A stretch of 64,000 nucleotides of DNA from contig NC_053042.1 in NCBI RefSeq assembly GCF_003473485.1, forward strand, positions 10,622,501 to 10,686,500, given 5' to 3'. Under the pieces are notes generated by a model. The model was not told the origin of the DNA. It did no database searches and saw nothing but the letters and a program-made list of their open reading frames with translations. This stretch comes from Medicago truncatula (Eukaryota > Streptophyta > Magnoliopsida > Fabales > Fabaceae). Shown in pieces: positions 35,201 through 46,115 of the stretch (position 1 is the first letter of the stretch; every line of letters starts with the position of its first letter). The translations under genes were made by a program, and so were the position numbers.

Positions 35201-35569
35201 ACCATATTTTATCAAATCAATTTTTAACAGAAAAAATCAAACAAATATCATCATAAAACAAAGGGAATAGGGTATCTGAATATATACATCAGGAGGACAA
35301 TTACTGAGGAATGAATTTGATTCAGAGAGATTATTGAGAAGCTTAAGATTCTGATCAAGCAAATTCCTGAGTCGTCGATTTTCCAATTTAAGAGCTTCTA
35401 AATCCTGGTCGGAGGGGCAATTATTATCTTTATCGTCGTATTTATCGTCGTGTGTAACGACAGGATCATGGTGACGATGGTGGTGGTGGTGGTATTCAAC
35501 GGCGGTCCATGCAACGTCGGCGACTTCAAGCACCGTTTTTGCCATCTCTACAGCATTGTGGGTTCGCAT
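32213..35569 (-). CDS. Unrecognised coiled-coil protein, six exons
   Basis: I do not recognise this family. Exons are 35569-35288, 33912-33798, 33708-33497, 33408-33381, 32543-32435 and 32315-32213; all are GT-AG and phases close to 282 aa. Residues 1-26 (MRTHNAVEMAKTVLEVADVA) are followed by a His run (YHHHHHRHHD, 26-35) and an Asp-rich stretch. Residues about 55-82 (LEALKLENRRLRNLLDQNLK) have leucine heptads, so a coiled coil is likely. A compact region with SWWVWVADETD and a helix (EEHVVDGVANFMAR) follows. The C-terminus has a weakly hydrophobic stretch (about 227-252) and ends in a basic tail (KLALKMKSLKMAAP). A second in-frame ATG at codon 9 is an equally possible start. Exon 4 is only 28 nt. 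Introns carry a C-tract, a MITE and two RTE tails. The consistent exon phases argue strongly for a real gene. Confidence 0.8.
32729..32754 (-). other. Potential G-quadruplex tract in intron 5 region of the coiled-coil gene
   Basis: The plus strand has a run of C-tracts separated by single A (CCCACCCCCCCACCCCCCAC and on). On the minus strand, which is the transcript sense, this gives four G-runs of 3-7 with one-base loops, fitting the G4 consensus. It lies between exons 4 and 5. Confidence 0.75.
34155..34329. mobile_element. MITE copy 2 (same family as 29015-29193)
   Basis: Begins TATGAAGCACGGACACTCCT and ends CCGTATCCGTGCTTCATA. CATTAAA is present on both flanks (7 bp, offset by one base from the ends). 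The central part TAATTACACTGCATTTTGTG matches copy 1 closely. It lies in intron 1 of the coiled-coil gene. Confidence 0.75.
34465..34680 (-). mobile_element. RTE-type LINE 3-prime end, copy 2
   Basis: Related to the copy at 25546-25810: on the plus strand it runs from AACAACCAATCATTATCCCAC to ACCACCTAAGTCGGGTTTCA. It is 5-prime truncated, more diverged, in intron 1 of the coiled-coil gene and in its sense. Confidence 0.65.
34825..35052 (-). mobile_element. RTE-type LINE 3-prime end, copy 3
   Basis: A third related tail, ACAACAACAAAACATTATCTC through CACCTAAGTCAGGGG on the plus strand, lies about 150 bp from copy 2. The flanks of copies 2 and 3 share AAATGYAGGTGAAACAATA and AATGCTCCTAAACTAATCAA, so this pair probably arose by a local duplication rather than two insertions. 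Confidence 0.65.
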
Positions 35570-35772
35570 GATTTGAAATTTGGGAATTGGATTTTGAAAT
35601 TAGGGTTAATGAATTGAATGATTGGTTTATGAAATCGTTAATTGGATTTCGATTTGGAGGAGGAAACGTTTTGTCGTCGTTTCCGTGTTGTATGCGTAAA
35701 ATGTTACAGGATATCCATCATTTTTGTTTTTTTGTTTTCGGAGAAAAGAAAAAATCAGAAATAAAAAAACAA

Positions 35773-36212
35773 GGCTTAATTACTCTTTTGGTCCCTTAAC
35801 TTATTTTTTGGTTTCGTTTTGATTCCTTAACTATTAAAAGTTTCGTTTCGGTCCCATAACTTATTTTTGGGTTTTCTTTTGGTCTCTTAACTATTAAAAG
35901 TTTTGTTTTGGTCCCTTAACTTATTTTTTGGTTTCGTTTTGGTCCCTTAACTTATTTTTTGGTTTCATTTTGGTCCCTTAACTCTAATACATTCATCCTA
36001 ACATAAAGGACCAAAGTAGTTGACGGAGGAAGAGTTAAGGGACCAAAACGAAACCAAAAAGTAAGTTAAAGGACCAAAACGAAACTTTTAATAGTTAAGG
36101 GATCAAAACGAAACCTAAAAGTAAGTTAAGGGACCAAAACGAAACTTTTAATAGTTAAGGGACCAAATCGAAACCAAAAAATAAGTTAAGGGACCAAAAG
36201 AGTAATTAAGCC
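35773..36212. mobile_element. 440-bp MITE, Mutator-like (9-bp target duplication)
   Basis: The left terminus GGCTTAATTACTCTTTTGGT and right terminus ACCAAAAGAGTAATTAAGCC are perfect inverse matches, and the arms extend for more than 40 bp. Flanks are AAAAAACAA at 35764-35772 and 36213-36221. The arms consist of about four direct repeats of a GGTCCCTTAACTTATTTTTT-like unit, mirrored on the other side. It lies about 200 bp upstream of the coiled-coil gene's ATG. Confidence 0.92.
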
Positions 36213-36221
36213 AAAAAACAA

Positions 36222-37920
36222 CTATTGGATAAATAATTATTGAACGGTGGTCATTGATTCAACGCAGTAAACATCAAAATTTGAAAAATATTTTTTTTAT
36301 TTTTTTTAGAAATTAAGAGTCACAATCTAGTCAATGATTAAATCAGCCTCAATAGGATAGTGCACATGCAATATTAATTTAAGGATCAAATAATTAATTT
36401 TTAGATTTATTCAATAAATGATGATTTTTTAATTAATTTTATAAACAATGATTTCTAAAAGCAACTTTTTAGATCAAATAGAGGACTTATTGAATATGAT
36501 CTAAAAAATTGATGTTTACTTATTAGTGATCGGACGGAGTAATAAGAAACTTTGAAAAGTAAAATGTGATTGTTGATGATAGTATTGAGTATCATATACA
36601 TGTTATTCAGGTTGAAATTAATGAAAATTTGACTCAAAATTTTAAATCAATCATACAATAAAGATGCTTCCAATGCACATATTGAAACACTTTATGACCA
36701 AGGTAAAATTGGTGAGAGTAGTGATGATGATTTAGATTTAGTAAACACTTTCTTTTGAGATGGACATTAGGAGGAAGTAACAACATATTTACTTCCTTTG
36801 GGAGGTAGCTTCGTAGTAGTGAGAGACTCTAACTTGTCAAACTTCTGTTCAAATGTTATTCATGATATGCAAGTTTTAGGACTTGTTTCTATGGTAGCAC
36901 AACAAACTGTGAATTTTCTAAGTGATTTGTGGGCTAACATGGCTCAGAAAGCAGAGAACATTGATTTGACTGAAAAGACAAATTAACCATTTCAATTGGT
37001 TGTCCCAAAAAACAAGAAGAACATGAAAAAGCAGCATGAGACAGACAAAGGGTTTAAGATAGTGTTTCTAGTCGTTCCCCTCACTATTTCTTAGGTGGGA
37101 ATTGTCCCTCTTTCTTTTTGACTTTGGAATCTCAACTAGTTTGTTTGGCTGAAGTTAACAAAAACTTAATATATTTTATACGGGCTTGTTGGTTAATAAT
37201 ATTTTGTCAATTAAAAAAAAAACAAAGAACCACATAATGTGGTTAGATAATATACAAATGGAAAAAAGTACTCAAGGATAAGATGGAGAGAAGCAATACA
37301 CATGATTATCAACCTTGACATGTTTTGGATTTTATTTTAGAAGGGTGGATGGAATTAATATAACATCCTTGATTCAAGACTACATATTATAGATTGAGTT
37401 AATGTTGTAGAGAAAAGAAAGCATTTCAACATGATAAGAGCAAAACATGTGTTTTGACGAGTTTTATCCATTAGCTTTCCCAATGATGAAAAGGAAGAAA
37501 GAAGTGAGCAGTTGGGGTCATGCTTGGATCAGCATATTGAGCTTATCTACTGATAAAATACTTGTGAGACTGTTTAGAATAGTATATCCATAAGTTCCCC
37601 ATAATAGCTTATGAAAACAACTTATAGCTTAAATGAAAAAAGTTTGACTTTATTTTATCCTTTGTCATCAAAATAACTTGATCATAAATCACTTATATAA
37701 TAAGTACTGAAATTGGGTTCTACTTTTGCAATGGTTGGTTATTCTACTCAGCTGCATTAAGTCAGAAACAAGATATTACATGAGAATATTATAGACATGG
37801 CTAAAGATAAATATTATCTCCCAATAACATTCTGGAAAGAATTGAAGTTTCCAATGGATTTTAATAAGGGATTGCTAAAAAGTCTCAGAATGTCTGGTGC
37901 TAATAACACTGAGGAAGCAT
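36222..37920. other. Intergenic; possible retroelement-derived coding scraps
   Basis: Around 36650-37080 the plus strand has broken frames (GSFVVVRDSNLSNFCSNVIH; then PFQLVVPKNKKNMKK), which recall the basic region preceding the endonuclease in plant LINEs, but the match is weak. A GGACGGAGTA motif at 36531 may be the end of a Stowaway MITE. Nothing else is recognised. Confidence 0.35.
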
Positions 37921-40900
37921 TCATTGTTCTTCTGAAAGAATACGCCTGACTTCATTTGCAAGATCAATAACATGCTTGTCTTGGCATCCTAAGAGGTGAT
38001 CAATACAAAATAAATTCAGAGAGAATAATATTAAAATGACATGTGAAACTCTAGTTAAAGATCCTTACCTATTTGAAGGAGAGCCTTTTCAAGCAGGAAA
38101 AGGTACTCTCTGTTGGGTCCTGTGGGACCTTCAGCTTGAACAATTTGCCTGTAATATGAAAAAGATAGAAGTCAAACTCAAAGGCAATAAGTTGATTAAT
38201 GAACCTAAATTTCCACAGGGCGCTCAAAACACAGTTAGATACATGAACCATGGCAAGTTCTACTGGTAGGTTGTCGACCATTAACCAATAGCCAATACTT
38301 GAAAATTGCTCCACACTGACGTCGCTCTCCAACAGTGGAAATTCACAGTCCTCTTTGTCCTCAAAACTGAGACGGTGACCAAACTGGTGCTAGTTTGATA
38401 AAGATAAGGGGAAAAAAATGAGTTGAGTTTTGACGCACCCATATTTACTTTCTCTTGTTTAAACCAGATTGACATCAATCAGGTCACTATCTCAGACAGT
38501 ACAACAAGGAGGGTCGTGAACTTCTACTTTTGAGGGCTGACGTCAATAATCGTTAGAGTTTCAGACGATTTTCAAGTCCCGATCCAAGGTGATACCGTTG
38601 TAGAACTTGCTCATGAACCACAAAAAAATACAAAAAAGTAGACACGCTGTTTCACCATGATCCTATATCTAGGTTATATGATTCCTAGACTTTGAAATCT
38701 GGCATCTTGTTTCACAATTTGTATATCTAGGTTATATCTAGGTGATCAATATCAATAACTATTCAAATCAGACTAATCACCACCTTGTAGATTTAATGTA
38801 TCATGAAAGTTAAAAAATAATATTGCATAAAGGACTAATTCATAAGCCTCCTGAAGCCAGGATCTCCAAAACAATTATATAATAATGAATACTCAAGTAA
38901 AGTTTAAGTTTATGCCACAAATTGAGACTAGTAAATAGCAATATTCTAGATAAAAAATAAATACCTTGCAATCTCTTCAACAGACGCAGGACCTAGATAA
39001 TTTACATTAACCTTCTTGTCTGGGGATGCTATATATCTGTAGAGTGTCCACAATTATCTAATTAGCTATGTTCAAAACATATGTTAGTAATAGGACTCCT
39101 AAGGGCAGCAGTTATAGAATAATAGTAGTTTATTTAATAATATTATAAATAAGTAACTGTTACTTGTGTGTAGTAATTGCTGTCTACTAAACTTCTATGT
39201 AACAGCTATAGGACTTAGTATTATAAATAAGATGCAGAAGAAAAGAAAGGTATTCAGGGATTGGGATAAAGGATTGGTAGGGAGAGACCAAGCTCTCGAA
39301 TACTTGGAGGGGAGAGAACCAAGACTCTCGAATTTCTTGGGATTGTATTGTAATCTTACTATTAGTTTATATTTTGATATCAGTTCCTATCAACTGGTAT
39401 CAGAGCAGTTCTGATCCAGGGCAAGAAATTCACAGTAGAGGGAAAATGGACATGCCACAATTTGATGGCAGCAGTGACGCTTATTGGTGGTTGATTTGTA
39501 TTGAGAAACATTTTGATGTCGTGGGAACACAGGAGGGTGAGAAGTTGCTGGAGGCGGTGAAAGCCTTGCGAAACCGTGCTCTCGTATGGTGGCAGTGGTG
39601 GAGTCGATGCCATCTGCATGCGAGTTGGCGAGCGTTTCACATTGCACTACTTTGGCATTTTAAGCCAGAGTATAGAGACGTTCTACCTATATCTGATGAA
39701 GAAGAGGAATCTGGATTGGAATGGGAGTTATCGACGCCTCACACATTCAGCCTTCAATCAGAAGAAACTGATCAAGGAAATTCTGAACTCATTCAGACAG
39801 CAGAAGAGAAAAATGAGGAAAAGGCAGAGAACGCAGAAGAAAGGGATGCAGAAAATTCCTCCGTGAATGTCATCATTGTGGAAAAGCAACAAGAGACCAA
39901 AGCAGATCTGCGCAAATTTCTTGGTATCGACAGACTCTTTTATGAACATGGTATGAGTAGTGTGTTCGAATCGAGGGCTTCTTGCCTAGAAAAACTATCG
40001 GAGAGGGATGGGTTTCACTCGAGTTGGGCGGCCTACCTCCACCGCCGCCAAGGCCCCCAGATCCAGACGTGTTTGTGGTGAAGGGTGGATTATCCTCTGG
40101 TTTGATCAAACTGGCACTGTGCCTATTGCTGCCAAAAATTCCTCCCCAGAAGAGAGTGTCTGATGTATGCATTAGTTATCATGTTTCACACCTTGCTCTG
40201 TCACTCTACTTCAAGTTATGGGACCCTGGTGGACACTTATGTTATCCTTCACCTTGAGGACAAGGTGAATCTTTAGGGGGGGAGTATTGTTAGTAATAGG
40301 ACTCCTAAGGGCAGCAGTTATAGAATAATAGTAGTTTATTTAATAATATTATAAATAAGTAACTGTTACTTGTGTGTAGTAATTGCTGTCTACTAAACTT
40401 CTATGTAACAGCTATGGGACTTAGTATTATAAATAAGATGCAGAAGAAAAGAAAGGTATTCAGGGATTGGGATAAAGGATTGGTAGGGAGAGACCAAGCT
40501 CTCGAATACTTGGAGGGGAGAGAACCAAGACTCTCGAATTTCTTGGGATTGTATTGTAATCTTACTATTAGTTTATATTTTGATATCAGTTCCTATCAAC
40601 ATACAAAAAGTGAAAAAGTTGCAATGTTGTTTCTTTCACTTACACCAATGCCCCGGAAATGGCTGGCGTTGTAGCAGTAAGCTCCTGAAAAAAAAAAGTT
40701 CAACCTTTATCAGTGGAATAAGTAACTACTATATAGCAGAACGAAATGATGCACCTCATTTGGCCTAAAAAAATCTTGGCCTGTGACACTTACAGTGAAA
40801 ACATCAACATATTCCTTCCGATCGTATTGCTTCTCCCTCACTCCCAGATACTGTGCAGCAATTACACACAAACAACAATGAAAAGCACTGACATAGTGAC

Positions 40901-43452
40901 GTTTGATGAAGAAAGTAAGAAAGATAGACAATATAACTAAGTAGAGATAAAAATTAGAAAGAACGTGACTTTTGCTTAAGTAGAGGTAAAAGTTGGAGAC
41001 TATAATTATAAGTCTCAAGGTTTAAGTATCTTGGTGTCCGCCATCATATAGAATTAAAAGTAACAATGACTGAATGAGAGATTGCGCAAGTTATAGTTTA
41101 TGATTTATAAGTAACATTTAATCATATAACTATAAGACATGTGATGTTGTACATGACTGAATGTTGTGCAATAAAGTGCCAAAAAGAAATGTTACAAAGA
41201 ATGTTATGATGGATACCCAAGAAAGACAATATAATAAGGAATGAAAGCATTATTGAGAATTTAGGTGTAACACTACCACCTATTGTAGAAATGACAATAG
41301 ATTCTCACATTAGATGGCTTTGGTACAACTGCACCAAACTCATTTAAATAGATAATAGACAACAAAAATGCACAATCACTACAACAACAACCAAGTTTTA
41401 TCCCACTAAGTGGAATTGACGGATCAAAATACGCCGTAATGTTTGGTCATATATCATATCTCTGTCCAACTCATTAATCTCTGGATCTTTCTTAATAGTT
41501 TTTCTAGGTATCCCCCAACCTCTAGTGGTCGCATGATATGAAGTTGACAGCCTACGTAAAATTTAGTCGAATCTCTATCACGTCGATCAAATACGTTAGA
41601 ATGCAGAATCACCAAGATAACAAAATTTCCTTTTGTATGCCGAGAATTTCTTGACAAGTATTGGCTATTGGAGAAAAATGAATAATTATACCCCCAAGTT
41701 TGAACTTTCTTGGGTAACTATGTGCAGGAAGGGGTATCCAGCGTCGTATAGCAATGACAAATCTCTATGGGATAATCTATTGAACATATAAGGTGAGTTC
41801 TCCCCTCCCAATCAGGTTTCAGCCTACACAAGTGCTAAAGTTTGAAACCTTGATCTAGTCTAAGGTGTCCGAGTTCCATACCAAAACTTGGTCAAAAGTT
41901 TGAACATTAGTTGAAACAAACAAATACATATGATGCAAACACATTTTATAAAACTTACTGTTAATGCAATTTCTTGATCTTCTTTCTTTGTGATCTTGTA
42001 AGCAGCTCCCCACTATCTCCTTGCAAAACAGAGTAAGTATCCATTTCAAATAATTGATTGCGTTCAAAATGATTTTGATTCATCAAAAAAGTTACAAATT
42101 ATATTACAAGAGAAATTTACAGAATAACTAAAAGCGAAGAAACAACAAATACTAAGAAGGCCAACATAATTCAGGAAAGAGGTAAAAGCTAAATGTGGAA
42201 GCAAGAGTGGAGTAAACAAAGATGAAATTCAATTCTACTTTTACAATAATGAAAGAAAATAAGATTTGTTTTGATATCCGTAAAACGACTAACAAAAACG
42301 CATCACAGATGCCATACAGCAGCTATTAACAAAGATTCAATTCAACAAATGGTAAACAAAACATACATATCAACATGTTTATGGCCAATTGATAACTTTT
42401 CAATAACCTACACGGTTCAGACTTCAGATTCCCTACAGTCAAGATAATCACGTAGTCACGCGATCTCAGACTTTTGATCTTAATCGGACAATTCCTATTC
42501 CGACTTTTCAAAGTAAGTTCCAACTCCAAAACAATGTGATTATGTGACTGCAGAAAAATCAATTTCTCACATTCTAAGTTAACCATTTTGCGAAAGATTA
42601 AAAAGAGAGTATATTGCATAACATCAACTTAACCACACAGCAATTTTTTTATCAAACAAACAAGATTATGTGCTGTCATTTGCACATCATAAATGAAAAA
42701 GTCATACTAGTTTTCTTGGATACACATAAACTTCACATAAAAAATTGAATACAACTACATTTAAGGCTTGTATGGATTGACTTATTTAAGTTTGTCTACA
42801 TACATTAGCACTTGTGACACTGTTTAAGCGAGCTTAAGAAAAACAACTTGTGACATATCTATAAGTTGCTTTCAGCTTATTTTCAAATGCCCTTCGTAAT
42901 AGCTTATGAAAATGGCTTATAGTTCATATGAAAACAATTTTACTTTATTTTATCTTTTCTTATAATAATAGTTTGTTTAATAACTTCTAAAAAAAAAAAT
43001 CATTTTTTTATAACTGAGTTTTTAAAGTAATTTTCATTTTGATAAACAAACACAAAACAACTTTCTCTTTTTTTTTTTTGAACATCAAAATCACTTTTCT
43101 TAATCAAGTTGGTCACCCAAACAAGTCCTTATGGAACTTGATAATTAAAAAATTGAAAGACTTACACAAATTTCTCCTTGAGCAGGCTCCAATGTGACAG
43201 TTCTACCAGGAAACTCAGGGGTTCCTCTATGATCAGTAGAGCCTAAAAACCCATCAAAGAAAAAAGCATGAAGATGTTATTGTTATGATAAAATAAATAA
43301 ATAAAAAAGAGTTGAATTTGAAAAAGTGTTGATAGAATAGAACCTTGGTAGAAGACACGTCGATAATCTTTGATGAAACCAACAAGACGTTCATCGTAGT
43401 TAAAACCAGCTTTTGAGATCAAAGAACCGTAACCAAATACCCATATTGCCAT
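37921..43452 (-). CDS. GGCT2;3: ChaC-type gamma-glutamylcyclotransferase (GGCT2;3-like)
   Basis: The family cleaves glutathione to 5-oxoproline and Cys-Gly in the cytosol, recycling glutamate. Exons: 43452-43344, 43242-43166, 42012-41959, 40850-40794, 40684-40644, 39036-38965, 38148-38069 and 37988-37921; all are GT-AG and phases close to 185 aa, close to the family length. The N-terminus [17 protein letters not shown] holds the substrate-binding YGSL loop; most relatives have Trp where this has Ser (SLISK). [20 protein letters not shown] and [19 protein letters not shown] are family hallmarks; the Glu of VREK is probably the general acid/base, by analogy with ChaC2. [20 protein letters not shown] and the C-terminal [20 protein letters not shown] complete the domain. 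Intron 5 holds a 1.5-kb LTR retrotransposon in the opposite orientation, and intron 3 an RTE tail. Confidence 0.93.
39082..39392 (+). repeat. 5-prime LTR
   Basis: 311 bp, TG...CA, identical to the right LTR except at position 39210. A TATA-like ATTATAAATAAG lies mid-LTR and could act as a promoter. Confidence 0.95.
39446..40081 (+). CDS. Truncated gag-like protein of the LTR element
   Basis: 211 aa from the ATG of [16 protein letters not shown]. The opening matches the plant gypsy Retrotrans_gag pattern (P.FDG.D..WL...E.YF), followed by [20 protein letters not shown] (the 'A..W' helix end). The second half is acidic ([20 protein letters not shown]), and the last part appears to come from another reading frame. 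It has no zinc knuckle and no protease. Probably a relic that could still be translated; it cannot support autonomous movement. Confidence 0.7.
   Translation: MDMPQFDGSSDAYWWLICIEKHFDVVGTQEGEKLLEAVKALRNRALVWWQWWSRCHLHASWRAFHIALLWHFKPEYRDVLPISDEEEESGLEWELSTPHTFSLQSEETDQGNSELIQTAEEKNEEKAENAEERDAENSSVNVIIVEKQQETKADLRKFLGIDRLFYEHGMSSVFESRASCLEKLSERDGFHSSWAAYLHRRQGPQIQTCLW
40288..40598 (+). repeat. 3-prime LTR
   Basis: 311 bp, preceded by the purine tract and followed by the target duplication ACATA. It differs from the left LTR at 40416 only. Confidence 0.95.
41380..41535 (-). mobile_element. RTE-type LINE 3-prime end, copy 4
   Basis: The plus strand begins ACAACAACAACCAAGTTTTA and continues TCCCACTAAGTGG and TCTCTGGATCTTTCTTAATA, matching the other RTE tails. 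It lies in intron 3 of the GGCT gene, in its sense, and is truncated. Confidence 0.65.
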
Positions 43453-43979
43453 GTTTATGTTGTTTAAGGTTTTCAGTTTTCTGGTTATGGAACTCAGAAA
43501 ATGACCAATCACTTGGAAAATGCAGTCACTCACTCATTGGCAAATTTATTTCAGCACAAATGTTTTGTTTTTATAACTTTTTTTTTATAACATAGTATAT
43601 AAGTAAAATTTGTATTCATGGTTATTTATCTTTTTATTTGTAGTACGACAATAAAATTGAACTGAACCTCGTTTTCAGTCTATGTTCATTACAAAAAGCT
43701 TACATAGTCCTTAAAAGGGAAAATTAGATTTTTTTTTTTTTTTTGAAAGAGGAAAATTAGATTTTGAATGCAACAAAATATCAGTTATTTATAATCTTTG
43801 GTTCACTAAAATTTATATGTACTTTTTTAGAATCAAAAGTTGTGACCTTGCCAACCCTGGACCTAATAGTAGGGGCAATGGTGGAACATATTTTATACTT
43901 ACATCCATTAAATATATGATTTATTTGAATAAATTACGAGAATAAAAATAAGTTGATTATGGTATTAACTTTTTTGATA

Positions 43980-44272
43980 CTCCCTCCGTCCCATTTTAAG
44001 TGAGTTATTGACTCATTTCACACTTATTAAGAAAAAGTGCATAAGTGAAAGAAAGAGAAAAATAATTTTAAGTGTCATTATCAATTATGATACATTCTTC
44101 ATTATCATAAATGCAAAATAGAATATATTGAATTGAGAGTGATGAAAGTAGTATTAATTAGTGTTATAATTAGAAAAAAGTAATTAATATTGTATTTAAG
44201 AGGAAAATGAGTCAATTTTTCTGAGACTATATTTTTTTTGCTAATGACTCAGTTATTATGGGACGGAAGGAG
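43980..44272. mobile_element. 293-bp Stowaway-like MITE (TA target duplication)
   Basis: Starts CTCCCTCCGTCCCATTTTAA and ends TATGGGACGGAAGGAG, in inverted orientation, with pairing that extends further (GAGTTATTGACTCATTT / AATGACTCAGTTATT). TA flanks both sides (43978-43979, 44273-44274). It sits between the GGCT and CML44-like genes. A second, one-ended CCTCCGTCTTAAATTAGTTG terminus begins at about 44302. Confidence 0.88.
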
Positions 44273-44744
44273 TAGTTGATATTGTTTGTCCAAATTTATG
44301 CCTCCGTCTTAAATTAGTTGTTCTTTTGAATTTAACACGATTATTAAGAAATAATGTTGATTTTAATGGTAAAATATGTTTAATTGGCTAAAACACTCTA
44401 GCGAAATAGTTATAGTTAGATGATTGAAATGCAATAAATAAGAGTATATTAGTGAAAAAGAATAATAAATGTTGTATTAGTATTTTAAAAGGGATCAATA
44501 ATTTAAGACAAAGAAAAATACTAAAGAGGACACATATGGTAAGACAGAACGACCGGTTAATGTTTATCACATATAACAAAAAGATGTAATATTAATTACA
44601 TTATTCTACAAACATAAAAAAAATACTAATAGACGGTCTCATGGATGTCAAACATTTTACAGGTAAAATTATACCTTAACAAAAATATTACACTCTTAAC
44701 TTTAACGGCAATATTTTTTTTCCATGATTTTGATATCCTAAATT

Positions 44745-45206
44745 CTAAACACTTTGTAGTGTAAGCAACATCATGTTCTTAAATTCCTTGAAATCAAGCT
44801 TGCCATCTAAATTAATATCATATGAGTAAATCATTGATCTACAATCCTTTTCTTCATCCCACATGCCAAGTCTCTTCAACACACATTCCAGCTCTTGACT
44901 AGTGATGAATCCATCTCCATCTAAATCAAACACCTTGAAAGTCTTCAAAAGATCACTTTCTAACTCTTCAATCTCAGCATCACCACCATCACCATTTTTG
45001 TGATTCAATATGGAGTCATAAAAGCACAAGAACTCACTCAAGTTTAGACTCTTCTTTCCCACTAGATATTCAAGCTCCTCTATGCTATACTTGAAACCCG
45101 TTCTCACTAACAATTGATTCAGCTCTTCAAGGGTTAAAATTCCATCACTATTTATGTCTAGTTTCTCAAAAATCAGCTCCAATTCATTGGTGGTTAGGGG
45201 ACACAT
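44745..45206 (-). CDS. CML44: Calmodulin-like protein, CML44-type
   Basis: Intronless EF-hand calcium sensor of 153 aa. EF1 is DINSDGILTLEE (17-28), EF3 DLDGDGFITSQE (94-105) and EF4 DINLDGKLDFKE (130-141); all three have the expected D/N at positions 1, 3 and 5, Gly at 6 and Glu at 12. The second hand is reduced to KKSLNLSEF and cannot bind calcium, as in the CML43/44 group. An acidic linker (NGDGGDAEIEELES) separates the lobes. The start was set at MCPLTTNELELIFEK because relatives begin MSPLT there; the open frame upstream (to 45299) has no family likeness. A 97-bp TA array lies about 250 bp upstream. Likely a stress or defence calcium responder, by family only. Confidence 0.9.
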   Translation of the reverse strand: MCPLTTNELELIFEKLDINSDGILTLEELNQLLVRTGFKYSIEELEYLVGKKSLNLSEFLCFYDSILNHKNGDGGDAEIEELESDLLKTFKVFDLDGDGFITSQELECVLKRLGMWDEEKDCRSMIYSYDINLDGKLDFKEFKNMMLLTLQSV

Positions 45207-45451
45207 ATTGGCAAGATTCTCCACAGATGCACATGTATAAATACTCATGTGTAAGGTGTGAATTAATTGCACATAACATATGTAGGGACCACAGAACACT
45301 TGTATACCCTAATAACAATAAAGTCTGGAACTTTCTAGTGTATTTGATTTTCTTTTTTTGATGGAAACAAGACAACAACAGAGACTAGACTTTTCTAGTA
45401 TGGTTGATATTTATTCAAACAAATCATTGTCTCTGTGGTTTTGTATGTTAA

Positions 45452-45554
<103 letters not shown>

Positions 45555-46115
45555 ATTAAATAATACTAATGTACAAACAATCGAGTTCAAATAGTTAATG
45601 AACACCGTTGTTCATGAGAACATGAGTTTGATTTATTGACCAAACAATTTTTGACCAGACAAGATCCCTTTCCACTGAGAACGGGAGGATTAATGCAAAA
45701 AAAATGTACAATATTATGAGTTCATATAAAACTTGAGTGTTTCTAAGTTGGTCAACCCACCACATCTAAAATGACCTTGAACAAAATAGGATTCAACTCC
45801 TCTAAATAAACAATCATGTTTAGAAGTGTAAAATGAATATTCACAAAATTAAAAGTTGATATTACGAGTTTGTTAAAAAAACAATGATTGATTTTTTTTC
45901 ACTTTAATTTACACTTTTCTTTTACAATACTTTAGTTTAAGGTACTAAAGATAGTAATTATGCTTGGGAAATTGTGCCAGTTTATTTCTCATAAGATTAA
46001 AATTTAATGTTTCTCAATAAATATTTGCTCTTTATGAAAACCTTAACATGTGCTCTACGGGCACATGTTAGCATGACCCTTCAACAAAAAGTTCTATAAT
46101 AACGACGGGAAGAGA

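Larger units (their letters stand above)
39082..40598 (+). mobile_element. 1517-bp non-autonomous LTR retrotransposon (gypsy-derived) in a GGCT intron
   Basis: Two 311-bp LTRs (39082-39392 and 40288-40598) start TGTTAG and end CTATCA. I find a single difference: A at 39210 against G at 40416. The target duplication ACATA is at 39077-39081 and 40599-40603. The primer-binding site TGGTATCAGAGC (39395-39406) follows the left LTR by two bases and fits initiator tRNA-Met. A polypurine tract (AGGGGGGGAG) precedes the right LTR. The 895-bp interior holds a gag-like ORF and, just before the PPT, a remnant of the pol C-terminus ([16 protein letters not shown]). Protease, RT and integrase are deleted. 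It is antisense to the host gene. Confidence 0.95.

Noticed and set aside
35587-35799. 70-aa plus ORF next to the coiled-coil gene start
   Set aside because: It lies in the promoter/leader region of the minus-strand gene, has no likeness to any family, and runs into the MITE.
39166-40674. Paired ORFs beginning [14 protein letters not shown]
   Set aside because: They are the same frame read in the two LTRs and have no protein likeness.
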